From VXYL01 sp963665195 (GTDB lineage: Bacteria; Pseudomonadota; Gammaproteobacteria; Pseudomonadales; Azotimanducaceae), in contig OY762070.1 in assembly GCA_963665195.1 (NCBI GenBank), positions 1,984,001 to 2,048,000 on the forward strand: a stretch of DNA of 64,000 bases. The letters run 5' to 3'. How positions within the stretch are numbered: position 1 is the first letter of the stretch; each line of letters opens with the position of its first letter. Below are positions 1-8,124 of the stretch, piece after piece. The position numbers and the translations under genes are program-made. Below the pieces are notes generated by a model. The model had not been told where the DNA came from and did not search any database. It saw only the letters and a list, made by a program, of their open reading frames with translations.

Positions 1-3000
1 CTGGCCGATCCGGGTACTGTTGGATGAACTCGCACGCCCGCTCCGCGAGTTCGTCTGGTGAATAGTTCCCAATCGGCGCGTCGGTCGCCGGCCAGTGTTC
101 TGCCATGGCAGCGTGGAGGATAACGTAAGCGTCTGGCGCACTGGTCGCGTTGGCGAACAACGGCACGATGAGTTGTGCCGCTCGGTCTTCCGGAGCGGCG
201 TCCAGCAGGTCGACGACGCTCGGAAACATGGCTGCGAGGTATGCGGGATTCGAGTACTTGTTCTGGGTCTGCGCGAACAGACCTTCGAGATGCACGGACC
301 ACTGCGACTGGGACCATGCTTGGGGTGGAATCGATCGGACGTACGCACGATAGTTCCTCGAAGCGTCTGCATCGGGCGGGTCGCGGCTGACCACCGCGTC
401 CAGGCGTTCGATGAGCGTCCGAGTGTGGTCGTCGGCGAGCAACAGGACGTGCCGACCAAGGTAGGAGCAAGTCTTGGGGGGAACCACGGCAGCGTCGTTC
501 TGAAGCAACGTGCCGATGGATTCGTCCCATGCGGATTTAGCATGATTGCGTAGCAGGTCGAGGCTGGGAACGGCGATGTCGGTGCAGTCCCGATGGAGGG
601 CCCAAGCGGAAAGGAGCGGCACGATCGCGAGCCCCGTCTCTTCGTCCAGATGGTCCGTCCACTCCGTCAGCAGGTCGTTGAACTGGTGGCCGAGCTGGCG
701 CGAGTCCTGTTCGACGGCATCGGCGTCTTCAAAGTGTTGGATTAGGCGGGACGCGAGGGCGGAGACGAAGTCTCGAGCCTGTACCGCGTCTGCGAGGTCG
801 CGATATGTGGCGGCCGTGCGCAATGCCGCATGAACGGCTTGGACGGACCGGACGCTGACCAGCCGGGTTGACTGGGGCCAGAGGATCGCGCGTTGTTCCT
901 GGCCGCTGTCGGCCATTTGATCGAAGACGGAAAGGGCGCGTTCGAGCGTCGCCTGAGGCGAGACGATCGACTCCTCATCGGATTCGAAGGTGGAGATCGC
1001 TTGATCGCTGTAGTCGGATCCGAGATGGGCCAGAAGGTGATCCGCATGCTGATCCACAAGGCTGTCAAGTTCCGAGAACGGCAGTGTCTGGGATTGGTCG
1101 GGGATCTGAACACGTCGTGTCAGCAGCCATTCGCGAAGGGTTGAATCCGCCGGCTCCGGAAGCCCGTCGTTGCGACGGACCTCCAGGGCGAGGTCGACGG
1201 TTTCGCGGACCAGCTTCGTCGCCTCGTCTAGGTTTGGGGAGCCCCCGGACGGGTTGGTCCAGCGTATGTCGTCCCCGTGTAGGAGGTCCGAGACGAATTG
1301 CTCGGCAACCTCCCGACGGTCCTGCGGCAATGCGTCGTGAATTATCTGCCGCGCCGCACTCGGTCCGACGTCCATCCGTACCGGGACAAGACCGACCATT
1401 TGCCTGACCAGCGGCGTCAGGAGAAGGCGGCGACGGTTTTCGGGTATCCGGTCACGGAGGCGGGCCAGCACGCGGGACGCATTGAGTCGGCGCGCCTCGG
1501 TCTCCTGCGGGAGCGTATCGGTGAGGTCTCCGAGTAGCGTCGCATCGTCCTGGCTGAGTTCCTTCTCGTCCAGATCGCGCCCGAAACCCTCGAGGACGCC
1601 CTGGATATCGCCCGAAACGAGCGCGTCGTGAATGGTCGCCGCCCCATCGCCGTAACGACGAGTGACTGGGTCTTCGGCCAAGCGTAAGAGCGGTTGGAGG
1701 CGCTTGGGCCATCGAAGGTCCTGCACGCTGGCTAGGTACTGCCTGAGTTTCCGGTACTCCGGCTGGACGTTGGAGATGAGCGTGCCGTCGTCGGCCTTCG
1801 CAAGAAACGTGTTCATCATGTCCTGGGCGATGTGCGCGTGGGCGTCTGCGCCCTCGGTTCCGAAAACGACGCTCCGGAATTCGTGCAGGAACTCGGGACG
1901 GTGTTGTACGCACTCGTAGAAGTCGGGAAAGTCGACGCGGAGTACGCACATGGCGGCGAGCGACAGCGGATGGTCTGTGACGGCGCCGGCGTGGAGGACG
2001 CCGTGGGCGGACGATCCGGCGCCGCTTCTCTCGCGCTGCCTGCCGATCCACCACGACTGGATGAAGGCGTTTAGGAGCTGGATGGCGTTTCGTGGACTTT
2101 GCACGTCCACATGGATCAGCCGGTCGATGACAGCTTGGAGAGGGACGTCCTTGTCTTCAAGATCGGCGGCGATACTGCTTGCCCCGGAAAGCCGCGTCAG
2201 AGCGAACTGGCGCATGTCCTGCTTCGGGAATCGGGGGATTTCCAGTCGGAACTGGAACAAGCGGTCGAGGTATCGGCGCGCGTCGGCCCGAGAGAATACC
2301 GACCCGGGCAGGCCCGCGGCACCCATCGGTCCGCGACCGCGATGGAGCGCCTCGGCGATCTTGGCCTCGTCGCAGGAGATCACGAAGACGACGCCGAAGC
2401 CATCCTCGGCGGCATTGAACGGCAGTTCGAGAAACGTGCGAACTGCGTCGAGGCCGGCCACCATCTCCGGCGCGGAGAGGCGATCAAGATCGTCAACGAA
2501 TATGACAAGGCGTTCGCACTTGGCGTCTTGCCGCGCTCGGAATTCGTCTATCTGCTCAGTGAGCAAGGCTTCGTATTCCTCGGCCGAGGTTGCCGGGAAC
2601 GAGATGGACGTCTGTGGCAGGTACGTCGCGGGTGTGCGAATGCGCAGATCAACAACATGCTTGCCGAGCCAACCGCTCCCGAAGAGCGAGGCGACGACTA
2701 TCGTGGCCAGGGCGTAGTCGTGGGTCACGTCCCAAAAGTGGGCAAGCAAAAGAGAGACGAGCAGCGTCGCGAGGAACAATACGAGGAACAGGGCCGCTGA
2801 ACCCAGGATCTGGCCGAACGCCTCGCCGGCCCAATCTCGGAGAGGTCTCGTCTTGTGGACGACGTTGTTGACTTGCTCGAAGAGCTTCGTACGTAAGGCT
2901 GCCTCATCACCTCCAAGTTGGCGAAACGCTTCTCGGAGTAGTGAGCGCTTCAGATCCTGTTCGCCCCCGAACCGCCAGGCGTTGAAGGTGATCGCGTGGA

Positions 3001-3274
3001 CCAGGTCGGCTCGTCGACGCCCGCGGGAACCCGACTTGTCCGCTTGCAGGCTGCACAGATAGAGTTCCTTGATGGTGCTCTTGCCCGTGCCCCAAGGGCC
3101 AAGCAGCCCAATGCTGAAGGGAGGCTTGTTCGAACAGGACTCGATGAGGTCTTTTAGTGCATCTGCGAATTGCTGGTGGCCAAAGGCGTCATTGGCACTG
3201 TCCGTAAGTTCCCTGTCGAGAACACTTGGCATTCGAGTAGCATGGTCATCTGCGGTAGAGGTGCGCTTGGTCAT
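1..3274 (-). CDS. KAP family P-loop NTPase, membrane-anchored (3' end off the left edge)
   Basis: About 1091 residues are visible and the frame stays open to base 1, so the C-terminus is missing. The start ATG at 3274 opens a frame with a Walker A loop GPWGTGKST at residues 59-67. Two hydrophobic helices follow at about 157-179 and 187-203. A Walker B motif, LVIFVDDLDR, lies at about 256-265. Membrane helices inserted between Walker A and a VDDLDR-type Walker B define the KAP NTPases, a STAND-like group found in animals and bacteria and often linked to defence or to membrane-tethered signalling. The long region after the NTPase core is largely helical and unrecognised. The gene is transcribed away from the tRNAs just upstream of it. 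The family call is firm; the biological role is unknown. Confidence 0.85.
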   Translation of the reverse strand, partial: MTKRTSTADDHATRMPSVLDRELTDSANDAFGHQQFADALKDLIESCSNKPPFSIGLLGPWGTGKSTIKELYLCSLQADKSGSRGRRRADLVHAITFNAWRFGGEQDLKRSLLREAFRQLGGDEAALRTKLFEQVNNVVHKTRPLRDWAGEAFGQILGSAALFLVLFLATLLVSLLLAHFWDVTHDYALATIVVASLFGSGWLGKHVVDLRIRTPATYLPQTSISFPATSAEEYEALLTEQIDEFRARQDAKCERLVIFVDDLDRLSAPEMVAGLDAVRTFLELPFNAAEDGFGVVFVISCDEAKIAEALHRGRGPMGAAGLPGSVFSRADARRYLDRLFQFRLEIPRFPKQDMRQFALTRLSGASSIAADLEDKDVPLQAVIDRLIHVDVQSPRNAIQLLNAFIQSWWIGRQRERSGAGSSAHGVLHAGAVTDHPLSLAAMCVLRVDFPDFYECVQHRPEFLHEFRSVVFGTEGADAHAHIAQDMMNTFLAKADDGTLISNVQPEYRKLRQYLASVQDLRWPKRLQPLLRLAEDPVTRRYGDGAATIHDALVSGDIQGVLEGFGRDLDEKELSQDDATLLGDLTDTLPQETEARRLNASRVLARLRDRIPENRRRLLLTPLVRQMVGLVPVRMDVGPSAARQIIHDALPQDRREVAEQFVSDLLHGDDIRWTNPSGGSPNLDEATKLVRETVDLALEVRRNDGLPEPADSTLREWLLTRRVQIPDQSQTLPFSELDSLVDQHADHLLAHLGSDYSDQAISTFESDEESIVSPQATLERALSVFDQMADSGQEQRAILWPQSTRLVSVRSVQAVHAALRTAATYRDLADAVQARDFVSALASRLIQHFEDADAVEQDSRQLGHQFNDLLTEWTDHLDEETGLAIVPLLSAWALHRDCTDIAVPSLDLLRNHAKSAWDESIGTLLQNDAAVVPPKTCSYLGRHVLLLADDHTRTLIERLDAVVSRDPPDADASRNYRAYVRSIPPQAWSQSQWSVHLEGLFAQTQNKYSNPAYLAAMFPSVVDLLDAAPEDRAAQLIVPLFANATSAPDAYVILHAAMAEHWPATDAPIGNYSPDELAERACEFIQQYPDRP

Positions 3275-3308
3275 TTGTATACGCCGCTTGCTGGCTGGGA
3301 CTGAGAGC

Positions 3309-3399
3309 TGGCGGAGAGGGAGGGATTCGAACCCTCGATGGGCTTTTGACCCATACTCCCTTAGCAGGGGAGCGCCTTCAGCCGCTCGGCCACCTCTCC
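3309..3399 (-). tRNA. tRNA-Ser (anticodon GCT)
   Basis: A 91-nt cloverleaf reads on the minus strand with acceptor arm GGAGAGG paired to CCTCTCC, a long variable arm typical of serine tRNAs, a T-loop GGTTCGAATCC, and an anticodon stem CTCCC/GGGAG closing the loop CTGCTAA (anticodon GCT, reading AGC/AGU). The 3' CCA is encoded. Confidence 0.95.
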
Positions 3400-3418
3400 G
3401 TGCTGTCCTGGCACCCTA

Positions 3419-3444
3419 GCTAGCCCGCCCCGTGGCGGGCTAGC
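3419..3444. terminator. perfect 11-bp hairpin between the two tRNAs
   Basis: The arms GCTAGCCCGCC (3419-3429) and GGCGGGCTAGC (3434-3444) pair perfectly around a 4-base loop. It lies just 3' of tRNA-Arg and 5' of tRNA-Ser on the minus strand. No T-run follows, so it may be an RNA processing or pausing hairpin rather than a classic intrinsic terminator. Confidence 0.55.
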
Positions 3445-3450
3445 CCAATC

Positions 3451-3527
3451 TGGCGCTCCGAGCAGGATTCGAACCTGCAATCCCCGGCTTCGTAGGCCGG
3501 TGCCTTATCCAGTTTGGCCATCGGAGC
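3451..3527 (-). tRNA. tRNA-Arg (anticodon ACG)
   Basis: A 77-nt cloverleaf reads on the minus strand. The acceptor GCTCCGA pairs with TCGGAGC, and the anticodon stem CCGGC/GCCGG closes the loop CTACGAA, giving anticodon ACG (A34 normally edited to inosine by TadA, reading CGU/CGC/CGA). The T-arm is GCAGGTTCGAATCCTGC and the CCA end is encoded. It is the upstream member of a tRNA pair with tRNA-Ser. Confidence 0.95.
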
Positions 3528-3808
3528 GTTCCGAGGCGGCACTTTAGCCCTATCCGCCGCCGCCGTAAACCTCGATTTCGCCCCTCGCGAGCCCGTCCCA
3601 CACGGCAGCCGTGGTGCCAGGTCGAGCCTCGTGCCGCCGCCAACGCCGCTCCATGCGGGCGCCCCACAGCGGCCCCGCCACCCCAACCTTCCACGGCGTA
3701 AGCCCGTCCCGACCACAGTGGCGCGGTGGCAGGCTCCCAACAAAGGGCTAGATTGCGCCGTCCCACGCTGGCAGACTCTCGCGCCGCTACAACTCACAGG
3801 TAAGGGGT
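3528..3808. other. intergenic region between tRNA-Arg and the ccm-side genes
   Basis: These 281 bases lie between divergent units (tRNAs leftward, the 3809 gene rightward). I see no convincing gene in them. They must carry the tRNA promoter and the promoter of the rightward unit, but no good -35/-10 pair stands out. The bases AAGGGG at 3802-3807 serve as the ribosome binding site of the next gene. Confidence 0.5.
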
Positions 3809-4504
3809 ATGAACGACTCAGCAGAAGCGTTATCCGAACTGGATCAGCGGATCGTGGACTCGGTGCGGCAGTCGTGGGAGGAGCACCAGACGCCGCTCCT
3901 GCTCAGCCGCTTGGGGGCGCAGAACGGGGGCGAGATCGCCCGCATGGCCAAGCAGGAGGCGTTCAGCCTGGCGGGCTATCTGCGCGAGCGGCTCGCCGAT
4001 GACGTGCGGGTCATCCAGCACAGCACGAAACCCGTGGTGGTGGGCGCCATTCCCGCCGAGGTGGAGGGGCAGCCGGGGGAGTTCGATCTGTGGCTGGAGC
4101 GCACGCACGGCCAGTCGGTGGGGCTGCCGCCGCGCTTCCACCCGGCGTTCTGGGCGGCGTTCCGGGTGCCGCTGGACGAGGAGAAGCGGCGCTACATGAG
4201 CATCCAGCCGCCGCTTCGGTTCACCGATGCCTACCCGGAGGACCGGCCGGATGGCGACCACCACTTGGAGATCGAGTGGGAGTACATCAACTCGGATACG
4301 GAGCCGTCCGAGGTGCAGCAGAACGTCGAAGACTGGCTGGAAGCCAATGGCCTGGAAGCCGCGCCGTTCCTCGCCGCCAACAAGCCGAGCCCCCGGGGCG
4401 GGCCATCGGATGACCTGCTGGGCAGGCTGATCTCCACCTTGGATCAGGAGGACCTGCGCCGCATCTCCATGCCGCTCGACATCATCGCCAAGCTGCGCCG
4501 GTAG
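3809..4504 (+). CDS. conserved-looking hypothetical protein, 231 aa
   Basis: Not recognised with confidence. The ATG at 3809 sits directly after an AAGGGG ribosome binding site. The protein is acidic, with no signal peptide or membrane helix. Residues 25-85 (helices followed by a short beta element, with leucine-rich LLLSRLG and SLAGYLRERL patches) weakly resemble a winged-helix OST-HTH/LOTUS fold; this is a guess from pattern only. The remaining two thirds alternate charged helices and loops and end in a Leu/Ile-rich helix. It lies 39 bases upstream of ccmA in the same direction and may share a transcript with the ccm genes, but nothing in it suggests a cytochrome role. Confidence 0.6.
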   Translation: MNDSAEALSELDQRIVDSVRQSWEEHQTPLLLSRLGAQNGGEIARMAKQEAFSLAGYLRERLADDVRVIQHSTKPVVVGAIPAEVEGQPGEFDLWLERTHGQSVGLPPRFHPAFWAAFRVPLDEEKRRYMSIQPPLRFTDAYPEDRPDGDHHLEIEWEYINSDTEPSEVQQNVEDWLEANGLEAAPFLAANKPSPRGGPSDDLLGRLISTLDQEDLRRISMPLDIIAKLRR

Positions 4505-4543
4505 TCCTTCCGCGAGAGATCGACCGGGGCGCATCGCCAGCCG

Positions 4544-5143
4544 ATGGCGGAAGCCCTGCTCGCCGCTCGGGCACTCTCGTGCGAGGCGGCGGGCCGCGCC
4601 CTGTTTCGGGATCTCTCCGTGGTCGCCAAACCCGGCGATCTGGTGGAGATTCGCGGCGCGAACGGCAGCGGCAAGAGCACGCTGCTGCGCTGTCTGGCGG
4701 GGCTGGCCGTGCCGGCGCAAGGCCAAGTCGAGCGCAACGCGGCGCTGCACTACCTAGGGCACCGATCCGGCGTCGCCGGGCCGCTCACGCCGGTGGAGAA
4801 CCTGCGCTGGCTCGCCCGCTTGCAGGGCGTGCGGGTCTCAAGCGAAACCCTGGAGCAGGCGATGGACCGCGTAGGCCTCGGCGCGGAACGGCACGATTTC
4901 GCGGCCACGCTTTCCGCCGGCCAGCAGCGACGGGCGGCTTTGGCGCGGCTCCTGATCGGCGATGTCCCGCTCTGGCTGCTGGACGAACCCTTGGCAGCGC
5001 TCGACGATGCCGGCGCCGCCCTAGTGCGCGAACTCATCGCCAGCCACAGAGCGGCCGGCGGCGCTGCGATCTGCGCCACCCACGCTCCCCTCCAAGACGA
5101 CGAAGGCCCGTCCAGCGCCGCGCAAACGGTGTTCCTCGGATGA
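4544..5143 (+). CDS. ccmA: heme exporter ATP-binding protein CcmA
   Basis: This is the 199-aa ATPase subunit of the CcmABCD complex, which drives release of holo-CcmE in system I cytochrome c maturation. Walker A GANGSGKST is at residues 38-46, an LSAGQQRR signature lies around residue 125, and the Walker B/D-loop LLDEPLAALD follows near 148. The size is normal for CcmA (about 200 aa). It overlaps ccmB by 4 bases (ATGA) and opens a ccmABCDE run in which most genes overlap, implying translational coupling. Confidence 0.95.
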   Translation: MAEALLAARALSCEAAGRALFRDLSVVAKPGDLVEIRGANGSGKSTLLRCLAGLAVPAQGQVERNAALHYLGHRSGVAGPLTPVENLRWLARLQGVRVSSETLEQAMDRVGLGAERHDFAATLSAGQQRRAALARLLIGDVPLWLLDEPLAALDDAGAALVRELIASHRAAGGAAICATHAPLQDDEGPSSAAQTVFLG

Positions 5144-5808
5144 GCCTGCTCGCCGCCCAGTTCGGCCGCGATCTGCTGCTCGGCCTGCGCACGCGGGCGG
5201 ACGCGGCCAATCCGCTGGTGTTCTTCGTGCTCGCCACGCTCCTGCTCGGTCTCGGCACCGGCGGTGCGGGGGCGGAACTCGGTGACCTCGCGCCGGGCGC
5301 GATCTGGGTGCTGGCCCTCTTCGCCAACATGCTCGGCGTTGAAGGCATGTTTCGGCGCGATGCGGAGGACGGCACGCTGACGCAACTCCTGCTCCACGCC
5401 CGGCCGCTGTTCCCGGCATTGATCGGCAAGCTGGCGGCGAACTGGCTGATCTGCGGGGCACCGGTGCTGGTGCTCGGCCCCGGCGCGGCGCTGGTTCTCG
5501 GCGGTTCCAGCAATGGGCTCGGCACGCTGGCGCTCTCTCTGCTGCTCGGCACGCCGGCGCTCACGCTGCTCGGCGCGATCGGCGCGGCGCTTACCGTCAA
5601 TACGGGTCGCGGCGGCCTCTTGGCGCTGGTGCTGGTGCTGCCGTTCACCGTGCCGGTGCTAGTCTTCGGCGCGGGCGCCAGCATGGCGGCGGCGGGCGGC
5701 GCGAGCGCGGCGTTTCCGCTGCTGATGCTGGGCGCATTGCTGGCCGCCGCGCTCACCGGGGCGCCGTTCGCGGTCGGCAAGGCGCTGGCCATCGCCGAAG
5801 AGGGCTGA
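5140..5808 (+). CDS. ccmB: heme exporter permease CcmB
   Basis: This 222-aa inner-membrane protein has six apparent hydrophobic segments separated by short loops, as in CcmB. Typical CcmB text is present, such as LGVEGMFRRDAEDGTL in the first cytoplasmic region. The ATG at 5140 overlaps the ccmA stop. CcmB is the membrane partner of CcmA in the ABC-type complex that, with CcmC and CcmD, handles the heme chaperone CcmE. The sequence is very Ala/Gly/Leu rich, as expected for a high-GC membrane protein. Confidence 0.93.
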   Translation: MSLLAAQFGRDLLLGLRTRADAANPLVFFVLATLLLGLGTGGAGAELGDLAPGAIWVLALFANMLGVEGMFRRDAEDGTLTQLLLHARPLFPALIGKLAANWLICGAPVLVLGPGAALVLGGSSNGLGTLALSLLLGTPALTLLGAIGAALTVNTGRGGLLALVLVLPFTVPVLVFGAGASMAAAGGASAAFPLLMLGALLAAALTGAPFAVGKALAIAEEG

Positions 5809-5826
5809 AGGAAGGCTGGGAAGAGA

Positions 5827-6588
5827 GTGGGAATCTGGGGTTGGCTCAAGCACAAGTACCACCGGGCGGGGTCGCCGCGCTGGTTCTTCGCCGGTTCCAA
5901 GGGCTGGATGGTGGGGCTGTACATCTTCGGCGCGGCGCTCATTCTGATCGGTTCCGTCTGGGGCCTCGGCTTCGTGCCGCCGGAGCGCTACCAGGGGGAG
6001 AGCTCGCGCATCCTCTTCGTCCATGTGCCGGCGGTGTCGCTGGCCCAGACCATCTACATCGCCATCGCCGTGGCCGGGCTGGTGTTCCTCGTCTGGCGCA
6101 TGAAGATGGCGGACCTCTTCATCCAGGCGGTTGCGCCCATCGGCATGGTGATGACGGCGGCCGGGCTGGCGACCGGCGCGATCTGGGGGATGCCCACCTG
6201 GGGCACGGGCTGGGTGTGGGATGCGCGCATCATCTCAACGCTCGTGCTGCTGCTGCTCTTCTTCGGCCTGATGGCGCTGCGCGAGGCGGTGCCCAACCCG
6301 GATCGGGGGGCGCGGGCGGTGGCGCTGTTGGCGGTGGTGGGGGTCGTCAACATTCCCATCATCCAGTATTCCGTGGAGTGGTTCGCGACGCTGCATCAGC
6401 CGGAGAGCATCACCATCGGCCAGCGGCCCACCATCGCGGCCGTCTACCTGTGGCCGCTCGGCATCAACGCGCTCGGCTACTACTGCTTCGCCGCCGGTGC
6501 CGCAATCGCCGCGCTGCGGGTGCGCATTCTGCACGCCGAGTCCGGCACGGAGTGGGTGCGCGAATGGGTGCGCGGAGGCGACGAGTGA
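5827..6588 (+). CDS. ccmC: heme-handling protein CcmC
   Basis: This 253-aa protein has six membrane helices and the periplasmic WWD heme-binding domain (WGMPTWGTGWVWD, residues 120-132). The two conserved flanking histidines expected to ligate heme are His66 (FVHVP) and His190 (LHQP). CcmC loads heme onto CcmE. The start is a GTG at 5827, preceded by a purine-rich GAAGGAAGG stretch. It lies 18 bases after ccmB, and its TGA stop overlaps the ccmD start. Confidence 0.96.
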   Translation: MGIWGWLKHKYHRAGSPRWFFAGSKGWMVGLYIFGAALILIGSVWGLGFVPPERYQGESSRILFVHVPAVSLAQTIYIAIAVAGLVFLVWRMKMADLFIQAVAPIGMVMTAAGLATGAIWGMPTWGTGWVWDARIISTLVLLLLFFGLMALREAVPNPDRGARAVALLAVVGVVNIPIIQYSVEWFATLHQPESITIGQRPTIAAVYLWPLGINALGYYCFAAGAAIAALRVRILHAESGTEWVREWVRGGDE

Positions 6589-6776
6589 CGGAACTGCTGG
6601 CGATGGACGGCCACGGCGTCTACGTCTGGTCCGCCTACGGCCTGAGCCTGCTGGGCCTCATCGTGGTCGGCGCGTGGCCGCTCGCGTCGATGCGAATGCT
6701 GGTGCGGCGGCTGAGGCGCCGGAATAGAATCGCGGCACGGGATCAAGCGGCGAGCGCGCCGGGAGACGAATCGTGA
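6585..6776 (+). CDS. ccmD: heme exporter small subunit CcmD
   Basis: This 63-aa protein starts at GTG 6585, overlapping the ccmC stop by 4 bases. It has the hallmark CcmD layout: a short N-terminus with a HGVYVWSAYG-type patch, one membrane helix (about residues 16-36), and a basic cytoplasmic tail rich in Arg. CcmD stabilises the CcmC-CcmE interaction and is needed for release of holo-CcmE from CcmABC. The stop overlaps the ccmE ATG. Confidence 0.9.
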   Translation: MTELLAMDGHGVYVWSAYGLSLLGLIVVGAWPLASMRMLVRRLRRRNRIAARDQAASAPGDES

Positions 6777-7234
6777 AGCCGCAGCGCAGGCAACGTCTGG
6801 CCGCCGTGCTGTTCATCCTCGCCGGCAGTGCCGTCACGCTCACCCTGATGATCTTCGCCCTCGGCGAGAACGCGAACCTCTTCTACGAACCCGCCAAGGT
6901 GGTGAGCGGCGAGGCGCCGCGCGGCGTCACCATGCGCGCCGGCGGCATGGTGCTCGAAGGCAGCGTGCAGCACGACGACACCGGCTTCGGGGTCGCGTTC
7001 ACCCTCACGGACCACGCCGGCCACGATTTCGACGTGGCCTACAACGGCCTGCTGCCGGACATGTTCCGCGAAGGCGAGCACATACTGGTGACGGGAGAAC
7101 TCGGCTCTGACGGCACCTTCCAAGCCTCCGAGGTGCTAGCCAAGCACGACGAAAACATGGTGCCGCGGGAGACGGCGCACATGGCGGGGCATCCACCGCC
7201 CGGTACCGAGGAGATCGCGCCGGGCGCCGACTAG
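6773..7234 (+). CDS. ccmE: heme chaperone CcmE, with Met in place of the usual Tyr heme ligand
   Basis: This 153-aa protein has one N-terminal membrane anchor (residues 11-30) and the OB-fold periplasmic domain. The covalent heme-attachment histidine is His125 in LAKHDEN. The canonical motif is HxxxY, where the Tyr is the axial iron ligand in E. coli CcmE; here residue 129 is Met (HDENM). The rest of the domain is intact and the tail is short and flexible, as usual. It is the last gene of the ccm run: ccmF, ccmG and ccmH are not downstream and must lie elsewhere if system I is complete. Confidence 0.93.
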   Translation: MKPQRRQRLAAVLFILAGSAVTLTLMIFALGENANLFYEPAKVVSGEAPRGVTMRAGGMVLEGSVQHDDTGFGVAFTLTDHAGHDFDVAYNGLLPDMFREGEHILVTGELGSDGTFQASEVLAKHDENMVPRETAHMAGHPPPGTEEIAPGAD

Positions 7235-7322
7235 CCTCGAACAGGCTTTCCGTCTCCGCCCGCAGAGCCACGAAGCGCCACCCATCCGCGGATGCGCCTC
7301 GCCCTCCGCTTGACTCGCCCGA

Positions 7323-7338
7323 AAGTATGACCATACTT
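7323..7338. promoter_or_regulatory. palindromic operator of the toxin-antitoxin pair
   Basis: A perfect inverted repeat, AAGTATG-AC-CATACTT, lies 6 bases before the ATG at 7345 and overlaps an earlier in-frame ATG (7327). Ribbon-helix-helix antitoxins typically bind such short palindromes to repress their own operon. Its position supports 7345 as the true antitoxin start. Confidence 0.6.
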
Positions 7339-7344
7339 CGCCGC

Positions 7345-7629
7345 ATGGCCACCGCGACGGTTCGATCAACGTACTCCCTGGACTTGGACACCGTCCAGCG
7401 ACTCGAGCACCTAGCCGCAGTCTGGAACACTTCCAAGTCGGGAGCCCTGCGGCGTGCCATCGAGGTCGTGTCCGAGCAGACCCACGGCACGGGGCACGCC
7501 AAGCTCGATGCTCTGAAGCAACTCCAGCAGCGGCTCGCATTGGATGCCGACGGCGTGGCGGCATGGTGTCGGGAAGTAGCTGATGGGCGGCGGCACCTCT
7601 CGCATCGTCTGGCCCGCCTGCCGCGATGA
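7345..7629 (+). CDS. ribbon-helix-helix (CopG/MetJ-type) antitoxin
   Basis: This 94-aa protein has an N-terminal beta strand TVRSTYSLD followed by two helices (VQRLEHLAAV and TSKSGALRRAIEV), the ribbon-helix-helix DNA-binding fold of VapB/CopG-like antitoxins. The C-terminal half is charged and probably wraps the toxin. The stop overlaps the PIN toxin ATG by 4 bases, the classic antitoxin-toxin arrangement. An upstream ATG at 7327 would add 6 residues but lies inside the palindrome, so 7345 is preferred. It probably represses its own promoter. Confidence 0.8.
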   Translation: MATATVRSTYSLDLDTVQRLEHLAAVWNTSKSGALRRAIEVVSEQTHGTGHAKLDALKQLQQRLALDADGVAAWCREVADGRRHLSHRLARLPR

Positions 7630-7997
7630 TTCACCTCGACACCAGCTTCCTGATCGAAAGCCTGCGAGCTGGTTCGCCAGAGAGCGGCAGGCTTGAGGCG
7701 TGGACACAAGCAGACGAGACCTTCGCCATGAGTGCTGTCGCCTGGACGGAATTCCTGTGCGGACCTCTCGACCCTACGGCGGTCTCGCTTGCCAAGGTGA
7801 TCGTTGACCGGCGAGTAGACTACACGGCAAGAACGGCCGATCTCGCTGCCCAACTGTTCAACGCCACTGGGCGGCGGCGCAGTTCCCTGGCGGACTGCAT
7901 GATTGCTGCCGCCGCCATCGCTGACGGTGCCCCGATCGCGACCAGCAACCACCGAGACTTCTCGCGATTCGAGGCGCAGGGACTCGCATTGGCGTAG
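7626..7997 (+). CDS. PIN-domain ribonuclease toxin (VapC-like)
   Basis: This 123-aa protein begins with the PIN hallmark MIHLDTSFLIE (first acidic residue Asp5). It has the second acidic residue in AWTEFL (about residue 42), the third in SLADCMIAAAAI (about residue 93), and the closing TSNHRDF element. These four positions match the Mg-binding site of PIN/VapC endoribonucleases, which cut tRNA or rRNA to stop translation. The ATG overlaps the antitoxin stop. The toxin appears intact. Confidence 0.88.
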   Translation: MIHLDTSFLIESLRAGSPESGRLEAWTQADETFAMSAVAWTEFLCGPLDPTAVSLAKVIVDRRVDYTARTADLAAQLFNATGRRRSSLADCMIAAAAIADGAPIATSNHRDFSRFEAQGLALA

Positions 7998-8030
7998 GCG
8001 CGTACACCTAGCTGCGATGGATGTACGACA

Positions 8031-8063
8031 TCTCCCTGGTAGCCCGCGTCTCCCTGGTAGCCC
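8031..8063 (+). repeat. two 15-bp direct repeats, period 18
   Basis: TCTCCCTGGTAGCCC occurs at 8031-8045 and again at 8049-8063, in the 127-base gap between the PIN toxin and the Rpn gene. The function is unknown. It could be replication slippage or a binding site for a regulator. Confidence 0.6.
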
Positions 8064-8124
8064 ACGACATGCGTTACGATCCCCAACTACCCGAGCGACC
8101 CGGGCGCTGCCAGAGGCTTAGGGC

